The notes below the pieces were generated by a model, which did not search any database, was not told the DNA's origin, and saw nothing but the letters and a program-made list of their open reading frames with translations. A DNA stretch of 64,000 nt from Methanothrix harundinacea 6Ac (lineage in GTDB: Archaea; Halobacteriota; Methanosarcinia; Methanotrichales; Methanotrichaceae), in the NCBI RefSeq assembly GCF_000235565.1, contig NC_017527.1, positions 1,550,001 to 1,614,000 of the forward strand. The letters are read 5' to 3'. Position numbers and translations under genes: made by a program. Of this stretch, positions 1-8,095 are shown piece after piece (position 1 is the first letter of the stretch; each line of letters begins with the position of its first letter).

Positions 1-382
1 TGAAGTTCGAGTAGCCGAGGATGTACTCCTCCGCCTCGAAGGCGCGGACGTCCCGGCACCTTCTGCCGATCACCACCGCCACCTCCCCCTCGTAGTCGAC
101 CTGGCTGCTCGAAGGAGGCATGACGATATCGGCGCCGGGGCCGATCACCGCCGTCGGAGGCTTCAGGAATATGATCGGCTCCGTCGGAAGGTCCATCTTC
201 AGCTCCTTTGCGTGGAGGAGGTAGTTGAGGCCGACGCAGACTACCTTGCTCGGCGCGGCGGGGGCGAGGATCGCGACCTCTCCGATCTCGTAAGCCGTGC
301 CGTCCGTCTCGATGGAACCGTCGGACACTTTCCCCTGGCGGACGACGCCGTCAAATAGGAACCTGGCGATCATTTGATTCAT
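1..382 (-). CDS. Fumarylacetoacetate hydrolase family protein, N-terminal part (runs off window)
   Basis: The reverse strand opens with an ATG at 382 whose bases overlap the stop of the upstream pyrK gene (ATGA), and the frame stays open to the window edge. The translation has the FAH-fold features: an N-terminal domain, then KVVCVGLNYLLHAKEL, the loop PPTAVIGPG, and YEGEVAVVIGRRC. In the family the two acidic residues of YEGE bind the catalytic divalent metal. Members hydrolyse or decarboxylate 2-oxo acids such as oxaloacetate or fumarylpyruvate; the substrate cannot be read here because the C-terminal half is missing. A second ATG at 373 is possible. Third gene of the pyrD-pyrK operon by overlap. 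Confidence 0.88.
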   Translation of the reverse strand, partial: MNQMIARFLFDGVVRQGKVSDGSIETDGTAYEIGEVAILAPAAPSKVVCVGLNYLLHAKELKMDLPTEPIIFLKPPTAVIGPGADIVMPPSSSQVDYEGEVAVVIGRRCRDVRAFEAEEYILGYSNF

Positions 383-1149
383 CCATCCCTTAATAATTTT
401 ATGCCGCTCGCCCCCCTCCTGTAACGGCCGAACTCCGTCCCGGCGAGCCTGTCGGCCCTGAAGACCGGACCCTCGACGCAGACCCTGATCCCGGAGGGGT
501 CGAGGGAGCAGGAGCCGCAGATCCCCATGCCGCACTTGAAGTAGCGGTCTATGGACGCCTGGATCTTCGTCTCCATCCCGGCGCACCTGCCGATGACGTC
601 CGCCATCATCGGCTCGGGGCCGCAGAGGTAGATCTGGTCGAACTCCTGGAGCTGGAGGGCCGAAAGCCCCGCCGAGGCCCGGCCGCATATCCCCAGGGAT
701 CCGTCGTCGGTCGTTATCACCACTTCCCCGATCCGCTCAAACCTCTTGAGGAAGAGGAGGTCGTCGCAGCACCGGGAGGCGAGGAGGGTGGTGACCTCGA
801 TCCCCGCCTCCGCCGCAGCCTCCCCCAGGAGGGCGAGGGGGGCAGCCCCCACCCCGCCCCCGACGAGGAGGATCCTCTCGCCAGAGAGGGTGAAGCCGTT
901 TCCCAGGGGGCCCCGGAGGCCGAGGCTCCCGCCGACCTCAAGATCGAAGATAGCCCTCGTCGCCTCCCCCACCAGCTGGACGGTGATCCCGTCTCGATAG
1001 GAGAAGCTCATGGGGACCTCGTCGATGCCCCTCACCCAGACCATCAGGTACTGGCCTGGGACCGGGCCGAGGGAGCGGTCGAACCGGAGGCTCCTGACCG
1101 TCGGAGTCTCCTGTACGATCTCGACTATCCGGGCGGAGATCGGCCTCAT
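379..1149 (-). CDS. pyrK: Dihydroorotate dehydrogenase electron transfer subunit
   Basis: A 256-residue PyrK. It has an N-terminal FAD-binding barrel, a nucleotide-binding loop LLVGGGVGAAPLALLGE near residue 95, CGPEPMM near 176, and a C-terminal cluster of four cysteines in CGMGICGSCSLDPSG plus RVCVEGPVF that ligates a [2Fe-2S] centre. PyrK passes electrons from PyrD-bound FMN to the acceptor during pyrimidine synthesis, giving class 1B dihydroorotate dehydrogenase. It overlaps pyrD by four bases upstream and the FAH gene by four bases downstream, so the three are translationally coupled. Length matches the family. Confidence 0.95.
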   Translation of the reverse strand: MRPISARIVEIVQETPTVRSLRFDRSLGPVPGQYLMVWVRGIDEVPMSFSYRDGITVQLVGEATRAIFDLEVGGSLGLRGPLGNGFTLSGERILLVGGGVGAAPLALLGEAAAEAGIEVTTLLASRCCDDLLFLKRFERIGEVVITTDDGSLGICGRASAGLSALQLQEFDQIYLCGPEPMMADVIGRCAGMETKIQASIDRYFKCGMGICGSCSLDPSGIRVCVEGPVFRADRLAGTEFGRYRRGASGIKLLRDG

Positions 1150-2135
1150 CTCGCCCTCCTGGCAAGCCCCACCAGCTCCTCCATGCCGATCCCCTTCCGG
1201 TCGAGGTATGCGGAGAGCCCCGCGGCGATGGACCTGAATACCCCGTACCCTTCAACCATTCCCAGGGCCGTCCCCACCTGGACGCCCCTGGCTCCCGCCA
1301 TCATCATCTCGGCGGCGTCCTCCCAGGAGGCGATCCCACCGACCCCGATCACGGGGATCTCCAGGGCGGAGGCGAGGTCGTAGACGCACCTCACCGCCAC
1401 CGGCTTTATCGCGGGGCCCGAGAGGCCTCCGAACCTGTTTCCCAGGATCGGCATCCCGGACTCGACGTCGATGGCCATCGCCCGGAGGGTATTTATCGCC
1501 ACGACCCCGTCGGCGCCCCCCCGCTCGGCGGCGAGGCCGAGGCCGACGACGTCGGCGACGTTGGGGGTGAGCTTCACCCAGACCGGGACGTTTACCTCCT
1601 CCTTCACGGCCCGGGTGATCGCCTCGACGTTGCAGGCCTCGCATCCGATCTCGGCGCCGAGCCTCTCGGCGTGGGGGCAGCTGAGGTTCAGCTCGAAGCC
1701 GTCGGCGTCGAGGCCCGTCGCCACCTCGACGAACTCCTCGGCGCCCGCGCCGAAGATGCTGGCCACCACCGGGGCGCCTCCACCCCGGCCGATATCTATC
1801 TCCTCCTGAAAGTTCCGGTACGACGGGTTTGGAAGCCCCATGGCGTTCAAGAGCCCCCCCTCCACCTGGACGACGGTGGGACCCCGGTGCCCCTCCCGGG
1901 GGGCGACCCCCACCGACTTGGTGACGACGGCTCCCGCCCCGGCCAGGGCCGCTCTCCTGAGGGAGGCGCCGGTAGTCCCCAGGATCCCCGCTGCCAGCAT
2001 CACGGGGCTCTCCATCCGGATTCCTCCCACCTCTCCCGAAAGGGATGCCATGACGGGAGAGTCGTCAGGGGAGGATAAAAGGCTTCCCGAAGACGGTTCT
2101 TCTCCGGGAAGCGGGATACGTCGGCGGTTGGCCAT
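1146..2135 (-). CDS. pyrD: Dihydroorotate dehydrogenase B catalytic subunit
   Basis: A 329-residue class 1B PyrD, oxidising dihydroorotate to orotate with FMN. Visible motifs are SPVMLAAGILGTTG near the start, the active-site NLSCPHA with the catalytic cysteine, VKLTPNVADVV, GGLSGPAIKPVA, and the FMN phosphate loops VIGVGGIASWEDAAEMM and ARGVQVGTA. The first 28 residues are a proline- and serine-rich extension not usual in the family; a GAGGGGGA run about ten bases before the ATG at 2135 supports that start, but Met29 at 2051 is the conventional one. It leads the operon with pyrK. Confidence 0.95.
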   Translation of the reverse strand: MANRRRIPLPGEEPSSGSLLSSPDDSPVMASLSGEVGGIRMESPVMLAAGILGTTGASLRRAALAGAGAVVTKSVGVAPREGHRGPTVVQVEGGLLNAMGLPNPSYRNFQEEIDIGRGGGAPVVASIFGAGAEEFVEVATGLDADGFELNLSCPHAERLGAEIGCEACNVEAITRAVKEEVNVPVWVKLTPNVADVVGLGLAAERGGADGVVAINTLRAMAIDVESGMPILGNRFGGLSGPAIKPVAVRCVYDLASALEIPVIGVGGIASWEDAAEMMMAGARGVQVGTALGMVEGYGVFRSIAAGLSAYLDRKGIGMEELVGLARRAR

Positions 2136-2185
2136 GGGCTGCCGTCCCCCTCAGGAGGCGCGGGACCAGACAGGACCCGTGGAGC

Positions 2186-3613
2186 TCATCGAGGCCGGCG
2201 ACCTATACCGGCCTTGGGGGGCGGATGGTCGCTTCCTTTCGTCGAGGCCTCCGACCCCCTCATCCCCGGAGGGGTCTCGACGGCCGAGATCGATCCTCCT
2301 TCTGCCTCCGATGAGTTGATCACCTTCACCGGGAGGGATGGATCTATCAGGGTCACCTCTCCCGTGGAGTTGACGATGGTGATCGTCCCCGTCGGGTTGA
2401 TCAGGGTTACAGGAGCCGTCTGGTTCACCAGAACCAACGGCTCGGACCCGCCGGAGGAGCTGAAGGGGCCGGTCTCTTCCCTTCCCTCCAGGGAGTCGTA
2501 GTAGCTCACCGCCCCATCGGTCTCGTTCCCCGTCTCGTTCGGCGGGGCGGCCTCCACCTCGATGGCGGGTTTTCCGGGGCTGACGTTGACGACTGGCTTC
2601 GTCGGGTTGACGTTTACCTTCGGCTTTGCCGGGTTTATGTTGACGCTGAGCCGAGAGATGTTGACTTCGACCTGGGGCTTGGTGGGTTTGATATCGATGT
2701 TCAGCCCCTTCGGTTTCGTCCCCACCGCCTCATCGGCGCTGATGTTATCCTCGGAGACGTTCTCCTGCGCCGGCCACCAATCCGCTGGGTTGAACTCGTT
2801 ATCGGTGGAGTCGTTCAGCTCGGCGATCCCGTAGTCCACCAGCATCCTGTTGAAGGATGGGGATAGGAGGGGGCTTCCGTCGAGGCCGGAGAGGTAGAGG
2901 ACCGCTACCAGCTCCCCCTCGGAGTTCCGTCCGTCCTCGGAGATGTCGTCGATGTCCAGCCAGATGGTCTTGTTGAGGAGGATCGCCACCGCCAGGTCCT
3001 TCGCCGATGGGCCCTTGGGGACCGACCCCTCCGCCGTCACGTTGTTGGTCTCCAAAAGTGATCCGTTCGTCATCTCGGCAGAAGGCTCCATCTGGGGTTC
3101 TTCCTCCGCACCGATGAGATGGCCGCTCCTCGACCCCTTCATCGGCTCGTCGATAGATCCGCTGAAGGACTCGTTCATCGATCCATTCATCGGCTCGTCG
3201 ACAGATCCTCGGAAGGACTCGTTCATCGATCCATTCATCGGCTCGCTGATCGATCCGTTGATGGACTCGTTCATCGATCCATTCATCGGCTCGCTGATCG
3301 ATCCGTTGATGGACACGTTCATCGATCCGTCCATCGGCTCGTCGACAGATCCGCGGAAGGACTCGTTCATCGATCCGTTCATAAGCTCCAGGAGGGTTTG
3401 GTCCAGGGGTTCTTCGGGAACCTCCAGATCTGCCAGAGTGACCCTCTCTACATTATATATGATCCTAGGATCGGATCTCTCCATCATGATCTCGAAGGTC
3501 TTGCCGTCGATGACGGCGATGACGGTCCCCCTCGCCTCGTACGGCGATCCCCAGGCTGTCGCCGGGATCAGTAAAAGCAGCAACGCCACAGATGCTATCT
3601 TCTTCGGCCTCAT
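2186..3613 (-). CDS. Exported SNase-like protein with an inserted Asn/Ser-rich repeat array
   Basis: A signal peptide (hydrophobic core ASVALLLLLIPATAWG) leads into ARGTVIAVIDGKTFEIM and RVTLADLEVPEE, which resemble the first strands of the staphylococcal nuclease/thermonuclease OB fold. After a long insert the pattern resumes with LNKTIWLDID, DGRNSEGELVAVLYLSG and NRMLVDYGIAEL, which resemble the second half of that fold and its closing NxxLVxxGxA element. The insert (about residues 77-200) holds 16-residue repeats rich in N-G-S and N-E-S sequons. The C-terminal part has two further low-complexity blocks with recurring KP and INPTG/VNSTG phrases. Whether the nuclease residues are all kept is unclear, so activity is not claimed. 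ATG at 3613 follows a GGGGGAAAG ribosome site; GTG at 3616 is alternative. Confidence 0.75.
   Translation of the reverse strand: MRPKKIASVALLLLLIPATAWGSPYEARGTVIAVIDGKTFEIMMERSDPRIIYNVERVTLADLEVPEEPLDQTLLELMNGSMNESFRGSVDEPMDGSMNVSINGSISEPMNGSMNESINGSISEPMNGSMNESFRGSVDEPMNGSMNESFSGSIDEPMKGSRSGHLIGAEEEPQMEPSAEMTNGSLLETNNVTAEGSVPKGPSAKDLAVAILLNKTIWLDIDDISEDGRNSEGELVAVLYLSGLDGSPLLSPSFNRMLVDYGIAELNDSTDNEFNPADWWPAQENVSEDNISADEAVGTKPKGLNIDIKPTKPQVEVNISRLSVNINPAKPKVNVNPTKPVVNVSPGKPAIEVEAAPPNETGNETDGAVSYYDSLEGREETGPFSSSGGSEPLVLVNQTAPVTLINPTGTITIVNSTGEVTLIDPSLPVKVINSSEAEGGSISAVETPPGMRGSEASTKGSDHPPPKAGIGRRPR
3131..3382 (-). repeat. 48-bp tandem repeat, about five copies, inside the SNase-like gene
   Basis: Units encode 16 residues of the type EPMNGSMNESFRGSVD or EPMNGSMNESINGSIS; the last is partial (EPMKGS). 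Each full unit carries about three N-x-S sequons, so this segment may be a glycosylated linker. Unit-to-unit DNA differences are few, which implies recent expansion or homogenisation. Confidence 0.9.
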
Positions 3614-3956
3614 CACTTTCCCCCTTCAACTTATCTTCCTCCCGATTATAAGAAATATCTTTCGACCCGATATTTCGCCCTCTTCTTTGTCAAATCCGGA
3701 CCTTCCACCAGAAGGTGGCTTGCGAAATGGACCCTTTGGGGCTGAGATCTTTTGATAGAGGCCGGATGGCCGGCCCACCGAGGCGGCCGGGGCGTTCGGG
3801 AGATCCGGGGGATGAGACCTCCTGAGGTCTTCTCCAAAAGCTTTAAGTGATATCTCTTCCATAACTATCCACGCAGGTGAAGGTCGCAGACCAGGGTTTC
3901 GCGCCGGATCTCTTCCGGCATCTTTATGGCGGCTGGGGATTGCGACATATACGGCG
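3614..3956. other. Divergent intergenic region with promoter-like elements
   Basis: No gene is convincing here. Reading leftward, CTTATAAT near 3643-3652 followed by a purine-rich ribosome site could drive the SNase-like gene. Reading rightward, GCTTTAAGTGATA near 3839-3851 is a possible TATA element for the small gene at 3957. Longer open frames in this stretch have no recognisable content. Confidence 0.4.
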
Positions 3957-4160
3957 TTGGATGTGGCTGAGATGGTTGAAAAAATTTATATGGAATTCAG
4001 GAAGATGGAGAATGGGAAGAAGGTGGGGATGGAATGCCTCGGCCGGCATTTCGACTACGGCGACCGGGTGGAGCCCTCGGATCTTGGGTTATCCATCAAC
4101 GCGGCCGAGGAGATGGCGGCGAAGTCCAACGGGAGCATCAAGATAATAAAGAAAAAATAG
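3957..4160 (+). CDS. Small conserved-looking protein, unknown function
   Basis: A 67-residue reading frame beginning MDVAEMVEKIYMEFRKM and ending in a lysine-rich tail (IKIIKKK). Composition is balanced and acidic/basic like a small soluble protein, unlike the arginine- and proline-rich noise frames typical of this GC-rich DNA. It contains one cysteine (GMECLGRHFDYGD). No family is recognised. Met6 at 3972 is an alternative start. It lies convergent to the helicase gene. Confidence 0.55.
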   Translation: MDVAEMVEKIYMEFRKMENGKKVGMECLGRHFDYGDRVEPSDLGLSINAAEEMAAKSNGSIKIIKKK

Positions 4161-4202
4161 CCGACCCTCCGGGAGAGGCGGCGGTGATGGGGTCATCATC
4201 GT

Positions 4203-5459
4203 CTAGCGCCGCGGCCCGGGACGGCGCGACCTCTGCGGGGACGGGGCCGCTCCCCTCGCCCTCCTCGGGGGCCTCTTCGACCCCCCCGGGGCGGGCTCGG
4301 ACGCCGCGCCCGAGGCGTTCTTCGCCTCCTCGGAATGGTATCGATGTTCCACCTCTCGGATCTTCGTCCGGGTGAGCCTCTCGATATCCCGGAGGAAGCT
4401 CCGCTCCTCGGCGGAGCAGAAGGAGTACGCAGTTCCAGCTCTACCCGCCCTGCCCGTCCGGCCGATCCTGTGGACGTAGCTCTCGGGCTCGTTGGGGAGG
4501 TCGTAGTTTATTACGTGGGATATATCCTCGACGTCGATACCGCGGGCGGCGATGTCGGTCGCCACCAGCACCTGCAACCGGCCGGCCTTGAAGCCCCTCA
4601 GGGCGGCAAGCCGCTGGTTCTGGGTTCTGTCGCCGTGGATGGCGTCGGCCCGGATCCCGCTTCTGGTGAGGACCTTTGCCACCCGGTCGGCCCGCCGCTT
4701 CGTCCTGGTGAAGACGAGGACCCTCTTCAGGAACTTCTGCTGGAGGAGGCCGATGAGGAGCGGGTTCTTCTCCTTCTGGTCGACGAAGAATATCCTCTGC
4801 TCTATACTCTCCACCGGCGTCGCCTGGGGAGCCACCTCGACCCTGACGGGGTCCTTGAGGAGCCTTCCGGCGAGCTCGCCGATCTCCCGCGACATGGTGG
4901 CGGCGAAGAAGAGGGAGTGGCGCTTCTTGGGAAGGGCTGAGACGATCCTATGGACGTCTTTTGCGAAGCCCATGTCCAGCATCCTGTCCGCCTCGTCGAG
5001 GACGAAGAACTCGATCCCCTTGAGGTCTATGTGCCCCTGCTCCATCAGGTCCAGGAGCCGGCCGGGGGTGGCGACGAGGGCCTCGACGCCTCGAGAAAGG
5101 GCCTTCACCTGGGGCTCCTGAGAGACTCCTCCGAATACGGCGGCGTGGCTGAACTGGAGGAACTGGCCGTAGGTCCCGAAGGACTCGTCTATCTGGGCCG
5201 CCAGCTCCCGGGTCGGCGCCAGCACCAGGGCCCGGGGGGCGCCCGGGACGGTCCTTCTCCTCTCTTCGGAGATCCTCTGGAGGACGGGCAAAACGAAGGC
5301 AGCGGTCTTGCCGGTCCCGGTCTGGGCTATGCCGAGGAGATCCTCCCCCCTCAGGAGATGGGGGATCGCCTCCGCCTGGATCGGCGTCGGATTGGCATAG
5401 CCTTCTTTCGTAAGAGCTCGCTGTAGCGGCTCTGCAATATCCAAATCTTCAAACAGCAT
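4203..5459 (-). CDS. DEAD-box ATP-dependent RNA helicase (RhlE/DeaD-like)
   Basis: 418 residues with the full set of helicase motifs in order: Q motif (NPTPIQAEAIP), motif I AQTGTGKT, Ia PTRELA, Ib TPGR, II DEAD, III as AAT rather than the usual SAT, IV VLVFTRTK, V ATDIAARGID and VI HRIGRTGRAGR. It unwinds RNA duplexes with ATP, in archaea and bacteria usually in ribosome assembly, RNA decay or cold adaptation. The last 45 residues are an Arg/Pro/Ser-rich basic tail, probably for RNA contact. It stands alone on the minus strand. Confidence 0.95.
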   Translation of the reverse strand: MLFEDLDIAEPLQRALTKEGYANPTPIQAEAIPHLLRGEDLLGIAQTGTGKTAAFVLPVLQRISEERRRTVPGAPRALVLAPTRELAAQIDESFGTYGQFLQFSHAAVFGGVSQEPQVKALSRGVEALVATPGRLLDLMEQGHIDLKGIEFFVLDEADRMLDMGFAKDVHRIVSALPKKRHSLFFAATMSREIGELAGRLLKDPVRVEVAPQATPVESIEQRIFFVDQKEKNPLLIGLLQQKFLKRVLVFTRTKRRADRVAKVLTRSGIRADAIHGDRTQNQRLAALRGFKAGRLQVLVATDIAARGIDVEDISHVINYDLPNEPESYVHRIGRTGRAGRAGTAYSFCSAEERSFLRDIERLTRTKIREVEHRYHSEEAKNASGAASEPAPGGSKRPPRRARGAAPSPQRSRRPGPRR

Positions 5460-5742
5460 TTATACCTCTTCAGGAGGAGAGAGCAGGGCGCACCATATGA
5501 ATTAGGGGAAGAAAAGTCCACATCCGTCGGCTCAGATCTGATCCGGGAGCCAGACTCTGGCGGTCTCTTCAAGGGCATATGAGCTTTGACGTTCCAACTC
5601 TGCAGATCCTGCAGCTGATGATCATTGTAAAGCTGACAGATGATCCAACCTCCCCTAGATCCCCTCCCCCCTATTTAAATAGATGGGGTTGAAGGGGGGG
5701 GAGGGTCCGCTGCCCTTGCCATCGGCATCGATTTGGAGAAGA

Positions 5743-5958
5743 TCAGGTCATCTCGCCCACCCCGGCGGAGAGGAGCTCCTCGAATTTCTCGTCCCCCTCA
5801 AGACACCCACAGCTGGGTGGCGGGAATCCCAAACCATCATCCGCATCCTCCGAGACCTCCTCCGTCACCTCCGAGGAATCCGGCTCCTCCCCGATGCATC
5901 CACAAACAGCTGCGAGGATCAAAAGCCCGAAGAATAACCCCTGCCTCAATCGGATCAC
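5743..5958 (-). CDS. Small lipoprotein-like protein
   Basis: Starting from GTG at 5958 the product is 72 residues: a basic N-terminus, hydrophobic core LFFGLLILAAVCGC with a lipobox-like LAAVC/CGC, then an acidic mature part ending with a cysteine-containing PPSCGCLEGDEKFEEL. AGAGGA lies about ten bases upstream of GTG. The frame extends upstream to an ATG at 6051, but that extension has no signal-like content. It follows the thioredoxin/CcdA genes on the same strand and could serve the same extracytoplasmic thiol chemistry; that is inference from position and cysteines. Confidence 0.55.
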   Translation of the reverse strand: MIRLRQGLFFGLLILAAVCGCIGEEPDSSEVTEEVSEDADDGLGFPPPSCGCLEGDEKFEELLSAGVGEMT

Positions 5959-6052
5959 CGGTGTATCTCTATTCCTCTGACCCGAATAACCTTTCGGCGT
6001 CTTCCGGCTCCGGGGAGACGGGGTCTGGCCGAAGTTCCGCCCCTCTGCCATT

Positions 6053-6406
6053 CTACCAGAGGAGATGGGGGGCGAAGAGGAGGAGCAACCCCAGGATTGC
6101 GAGAATCGTCCCGCCGACCACCTTGCACCATCTCGCGTACCTCTCCCCTAAGGAGCTTCCAGCGGCAAAGGCCGCCAGGCTGAAGATCACCATATCGTCG
6201 AGCATGAAGAAGAAGGTGTAGAGGGCGATGAGGAGATAGTTCTCGATGGTGGAGGTCCCGCTGAGGGCGAGGATATGGGTGAAGACGGCGGGGATCGCCG
6301 ATGAGCAGAGGAACTCGACGGCGTTGACGAGGATGGCGAGGGCGACGATGGAGAAGAAGATGGAGACGGAGAGGGGCTGGCTTACGATCTTTTCTATCCT
6401 TCCCAT
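6053..6406 (-). CDS. CcdA/DsbD-like membrane protein, C-terminal half (frameshifted from upstream gene)
   Basis: From ATG 6406 this encodes 117 residues with three membrane segments: VSIFFSIVALAILVNAVEF, the stretch after ENYLLIALYTFFFMLDD, and VGGTILAILGLLLLFAP. EFLCSSAIPAVFT carries the second redox cysteine of CcdA-type electron carriers. The first cysteine (NPC) is on the preceding gene, so the two halves are needed together. The ATG overlaps the end of the upstream gene by 13 bases, so separate coupled translation is conceivable, but adding one G to the G7 run at 6426-6432 joins the two frames into one protein. Confidence 0.75.
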   Translation of the reverse strand: MGRIEKIVSQPLSVSIFFSIVALAILVNAVEFLCSSAIPAVFTHILALSGTSTIENYLLIALYTFFFMLDDMVIFSLAAFAAGSSLGERYARWCKVVGGTILAILGLLLLFAPHLLW

Positions 6407-7332
6407 CGTCTCTCTCCGCCCCTCTCCCCCCCGACCCTGCAGGCGGGGCTCCCTCCTGTGGTGAGATGGTCTCTGATGCTCAGGATCCCGCCGCCGAGGG
6501 CTACAAGGCCGATGAGGATCGTCAGGATCTGGACGTATCCCAAAAGAAGGAAGACGTTTATCCAGGCGGCCATGATGAGAAAGTACAGCGCCCCCGAGGC
6601 GAGGACGAAGCTTCCCACGATCAGCCATGCCCTTCTCCGGTCTCTCACCCCGGCGAGGAGGCCTATCAGGTAGACGAGGACCCACATGGCGCAGGGGTTG
6701 AACCCGTCTACAAGCCCCAGGACGACGGCGAGGGTCGGAAGCGAGAACTTCAAGAGGTCGGTCTCACCGAGAAGCGGGAGCTGAAAATGGGCGCTGTCAA
6801 TCTCCGGTTCCGGGGCTATTCCGGCGCCCTTTATTCCGTCGCCCTCCTCCTCCTCCTCCTCCTCCTCCTCCACCCCATCCTCCCCCTCGGCCGCCCTCTT
6901 CTCCTCGCGGATCGCCGCGAGGAGCTCCTCCTCCGTATGGAGCCCCACCAGGGGCCTTCCCCCGACGAAGATGGTGGGGACGGTCAGGCTCTCGACGGCG
7001 ATCCCCCCATCTTTGGCCATCTCGCGGAATAGGGCGAAACCTTCCGGCTTCGAGACGTCGACGGAATAGAACCTCGCCCCCGGGACCCCCTCCCTCTTCA
7101 GTGCCTCGAAGATCGGCTTCTGCTCTCCGCAGGTGGGGCAGGTGGGGAGGTAGAAGAAGTGGATCTCTATCGAGGACGATGCCGATGCTCCCGAGCCCTC
7201 CGCCGGCGCCGCCGGTCCGCTCTCTCCCGCGAGGGCGTAGGAGAGGGCGCCCAGGATCAAAAGGAGCGCCAGAAGCCCGATGTTGAACCTCGACTTGAAG
7301 ATGTGACCACCGATGCCGCATATCCTGACCAT
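6394..7332 (-). CDS. Thioredoxin-like/CcdA-like fusion, N-terminal part
   Basis: 312 residues: a membrane anchor near 18-36, an extracytoplasmic thioredoxin-fold domain with the redox motif CPTC at residues 65-68 and the cis-Pro loop VPTIFVGG, a linker with a run of nine glutamates, then CcdA-type membrane helices starting at LPTLAVVLGLVDGFNPCAMW. NPC is the first CcdA redox cysteine. In the family such fusions carry reductant across the membrane to exported thiols. The frame then departs from the family in a basic tail after ACRVGG and stops; the expected remaining helices lie in the next frame (6053-6406). The other long frames across this region are shadows. Confidence 0.85.
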   Translation of the reverse strand: MVRICGIGGHIFKSRFNIGLLALLLILGALSYALAGESGPAAPAEGSGASASSSIEIHFFYLPTCPTCGEQKPIFEALKREGVPGARFYSVDVSKPEGFALFREMAKDGGIAVESLTVPTIFVGGRPLVGLHTEEELLAAIREEKRAAEGEDGVEEEEEEEEEGDGIKGAGIAPEPEIDSAHFQLPLLGETDLLKFSLPTLAVVLGLVDGFNPCAMWVLVYLIGLLAGVRDRRRAWLIVGSFVLASGALYFLIMAAWINVFLLLGYVQILTILIGLVALGGGILSIRDHLTTGGSPACRVGGERGGERRWEG

Positions 7333-7436
7333 CGTACCCCATCCCGGAAAGATACCATATCAGCGATCAGCGAGCAGGTCGCCTGTTCTCTCCTTCCCCA
7401 GGCCGCTCTCGCCCTTTACCTTTATCCTCATCTTAT

Positions 7437-7765
7437 GAGATACGTCTTGCTGATGGCCGTGATCAGCAGGGCCAGGAAGACCGACCCCAGGAGCCGCTGG
7501 AATATGACCCGCCGGGTGTGCCTCTCCGCCTCGTATTCGATTGAGGGTTAGAGAAAGGAGGTCAGGCCAGAGGTGAAGGTAGTCAGGCTGAAGAGGAAGG
7601 GGTCTCTCACCGCTCGATCGCGGCCAGGATCTCGCTCGCCTGGACTATCTCGCGAGAGTCTGACGCGCCCTCGGACGCGCCTGCCGCCAGCAGGAGCGCC
7701 ATCAGTATCAAAGGCGGGATCGATCTCGTCGGGCCTACCTCCTGGCAAATACTTTGCCTCCATTG
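7437..7765 (-). pseudogene. Decayed membrane channel-like gene (internal deletion and frameshifts)
   Basis: Three fragments in three frames lie in order on the minus strand. First, a signal-like LILMALLLAAGASEG followed by SREIVQASEILAAIER, resembling the start of exported pentapeptide/channel proteins of methanogens. Second, RDPFLFSLTTFTSGLTSFL, like the pore region of ion-channel-type proteins. Third, YEAERHTRRVIFQRLLGS followed by VFLALLITAISKTYLIR, a typical C-terminal helix. Stops and frame changes separate them and the middle is missing. The family assignment is my reading of the fragments and is uncertain; the decayed state is clear. Confidence 0.5.
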
Positions 7766-8049
7766 TAAAAGAAGCTTCTTACGTTATGTTGTGAATTCGA
7801 TAAACCGATTTAAAAGACTGGAAGCAAATTAGCGCTGATGTGAATTTATCGCCAATTTACTGGTAAATTGATCTCTCAAATGGTCGCGCAGGTAGAATTC
7901 TGGTATTTTTCTGTGGACTCTATTAGCTTTAGGTGACGCTCTGATAGTATGATAGAGGTGCGCCTAATCTCGTGCTTAATACGGTGAATATATGGGATAA
8001 ATACGGTTGGCAGGAAAAACGACGCAAATAGGCAATAAAATGTCATCAA
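7766..8049. other. AT-rich boundary region without a gene
   Basis: Base composition falls sharply at about 7780, marking the left edge of the accessory island. The stretch holds a near-perfect palindrome, AATTTACTGGTAAATT at 7854-7869. A minus-strand frame covering 7876-8118 is hydrophobic but lies over the promoter of the next gene and is not supported. Confidence 0.5.
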
Positions 8050-8091
8050 ATATTTATACCATGAAATACCACTAGACTTGATACAAGGTGA
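8050..8091 (+). promoter_or_regulatory. Promoter and ribosome site of the winged-helix gene
   Basis: ATATTTATACC at 8050-8060 is an archaeal TATA box about 36-46 bases before the ATG at 8096. AAGGTGAT at 8084-8091 is complementary to the 3' end of 16S rRNA and sits five bases upstream of that ATG, which decides the start over the TTG at 8078. Confidence 0.6.
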
Positions 8092-8095
8092 TTTA

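Noticed and set aside
2943-3755. Plus-strand frame with a repetitive product opposite the SNase-like gene.
   Set aside because: Its repeats are only the mirror of the 48-bp array; the minus-strand frame has signal peptide, sequons and fold features.
3626-3862. Minus-strand frame of 78 codons upstream of the SNase-like gene.
   Set aside because: Overlaps the promoter, biased composition and no recognisable content.
7832-7850. GCGCTGATGTGAATTT as a possible second copy of the tRNA-Ser 3' end (GCGCTGAGGGTGAGATTT), which would be an attachment site.
   Set aside because: Only seven contiguous bases match and gaps are needed; too weak to call, although the position at the left island edge is right.
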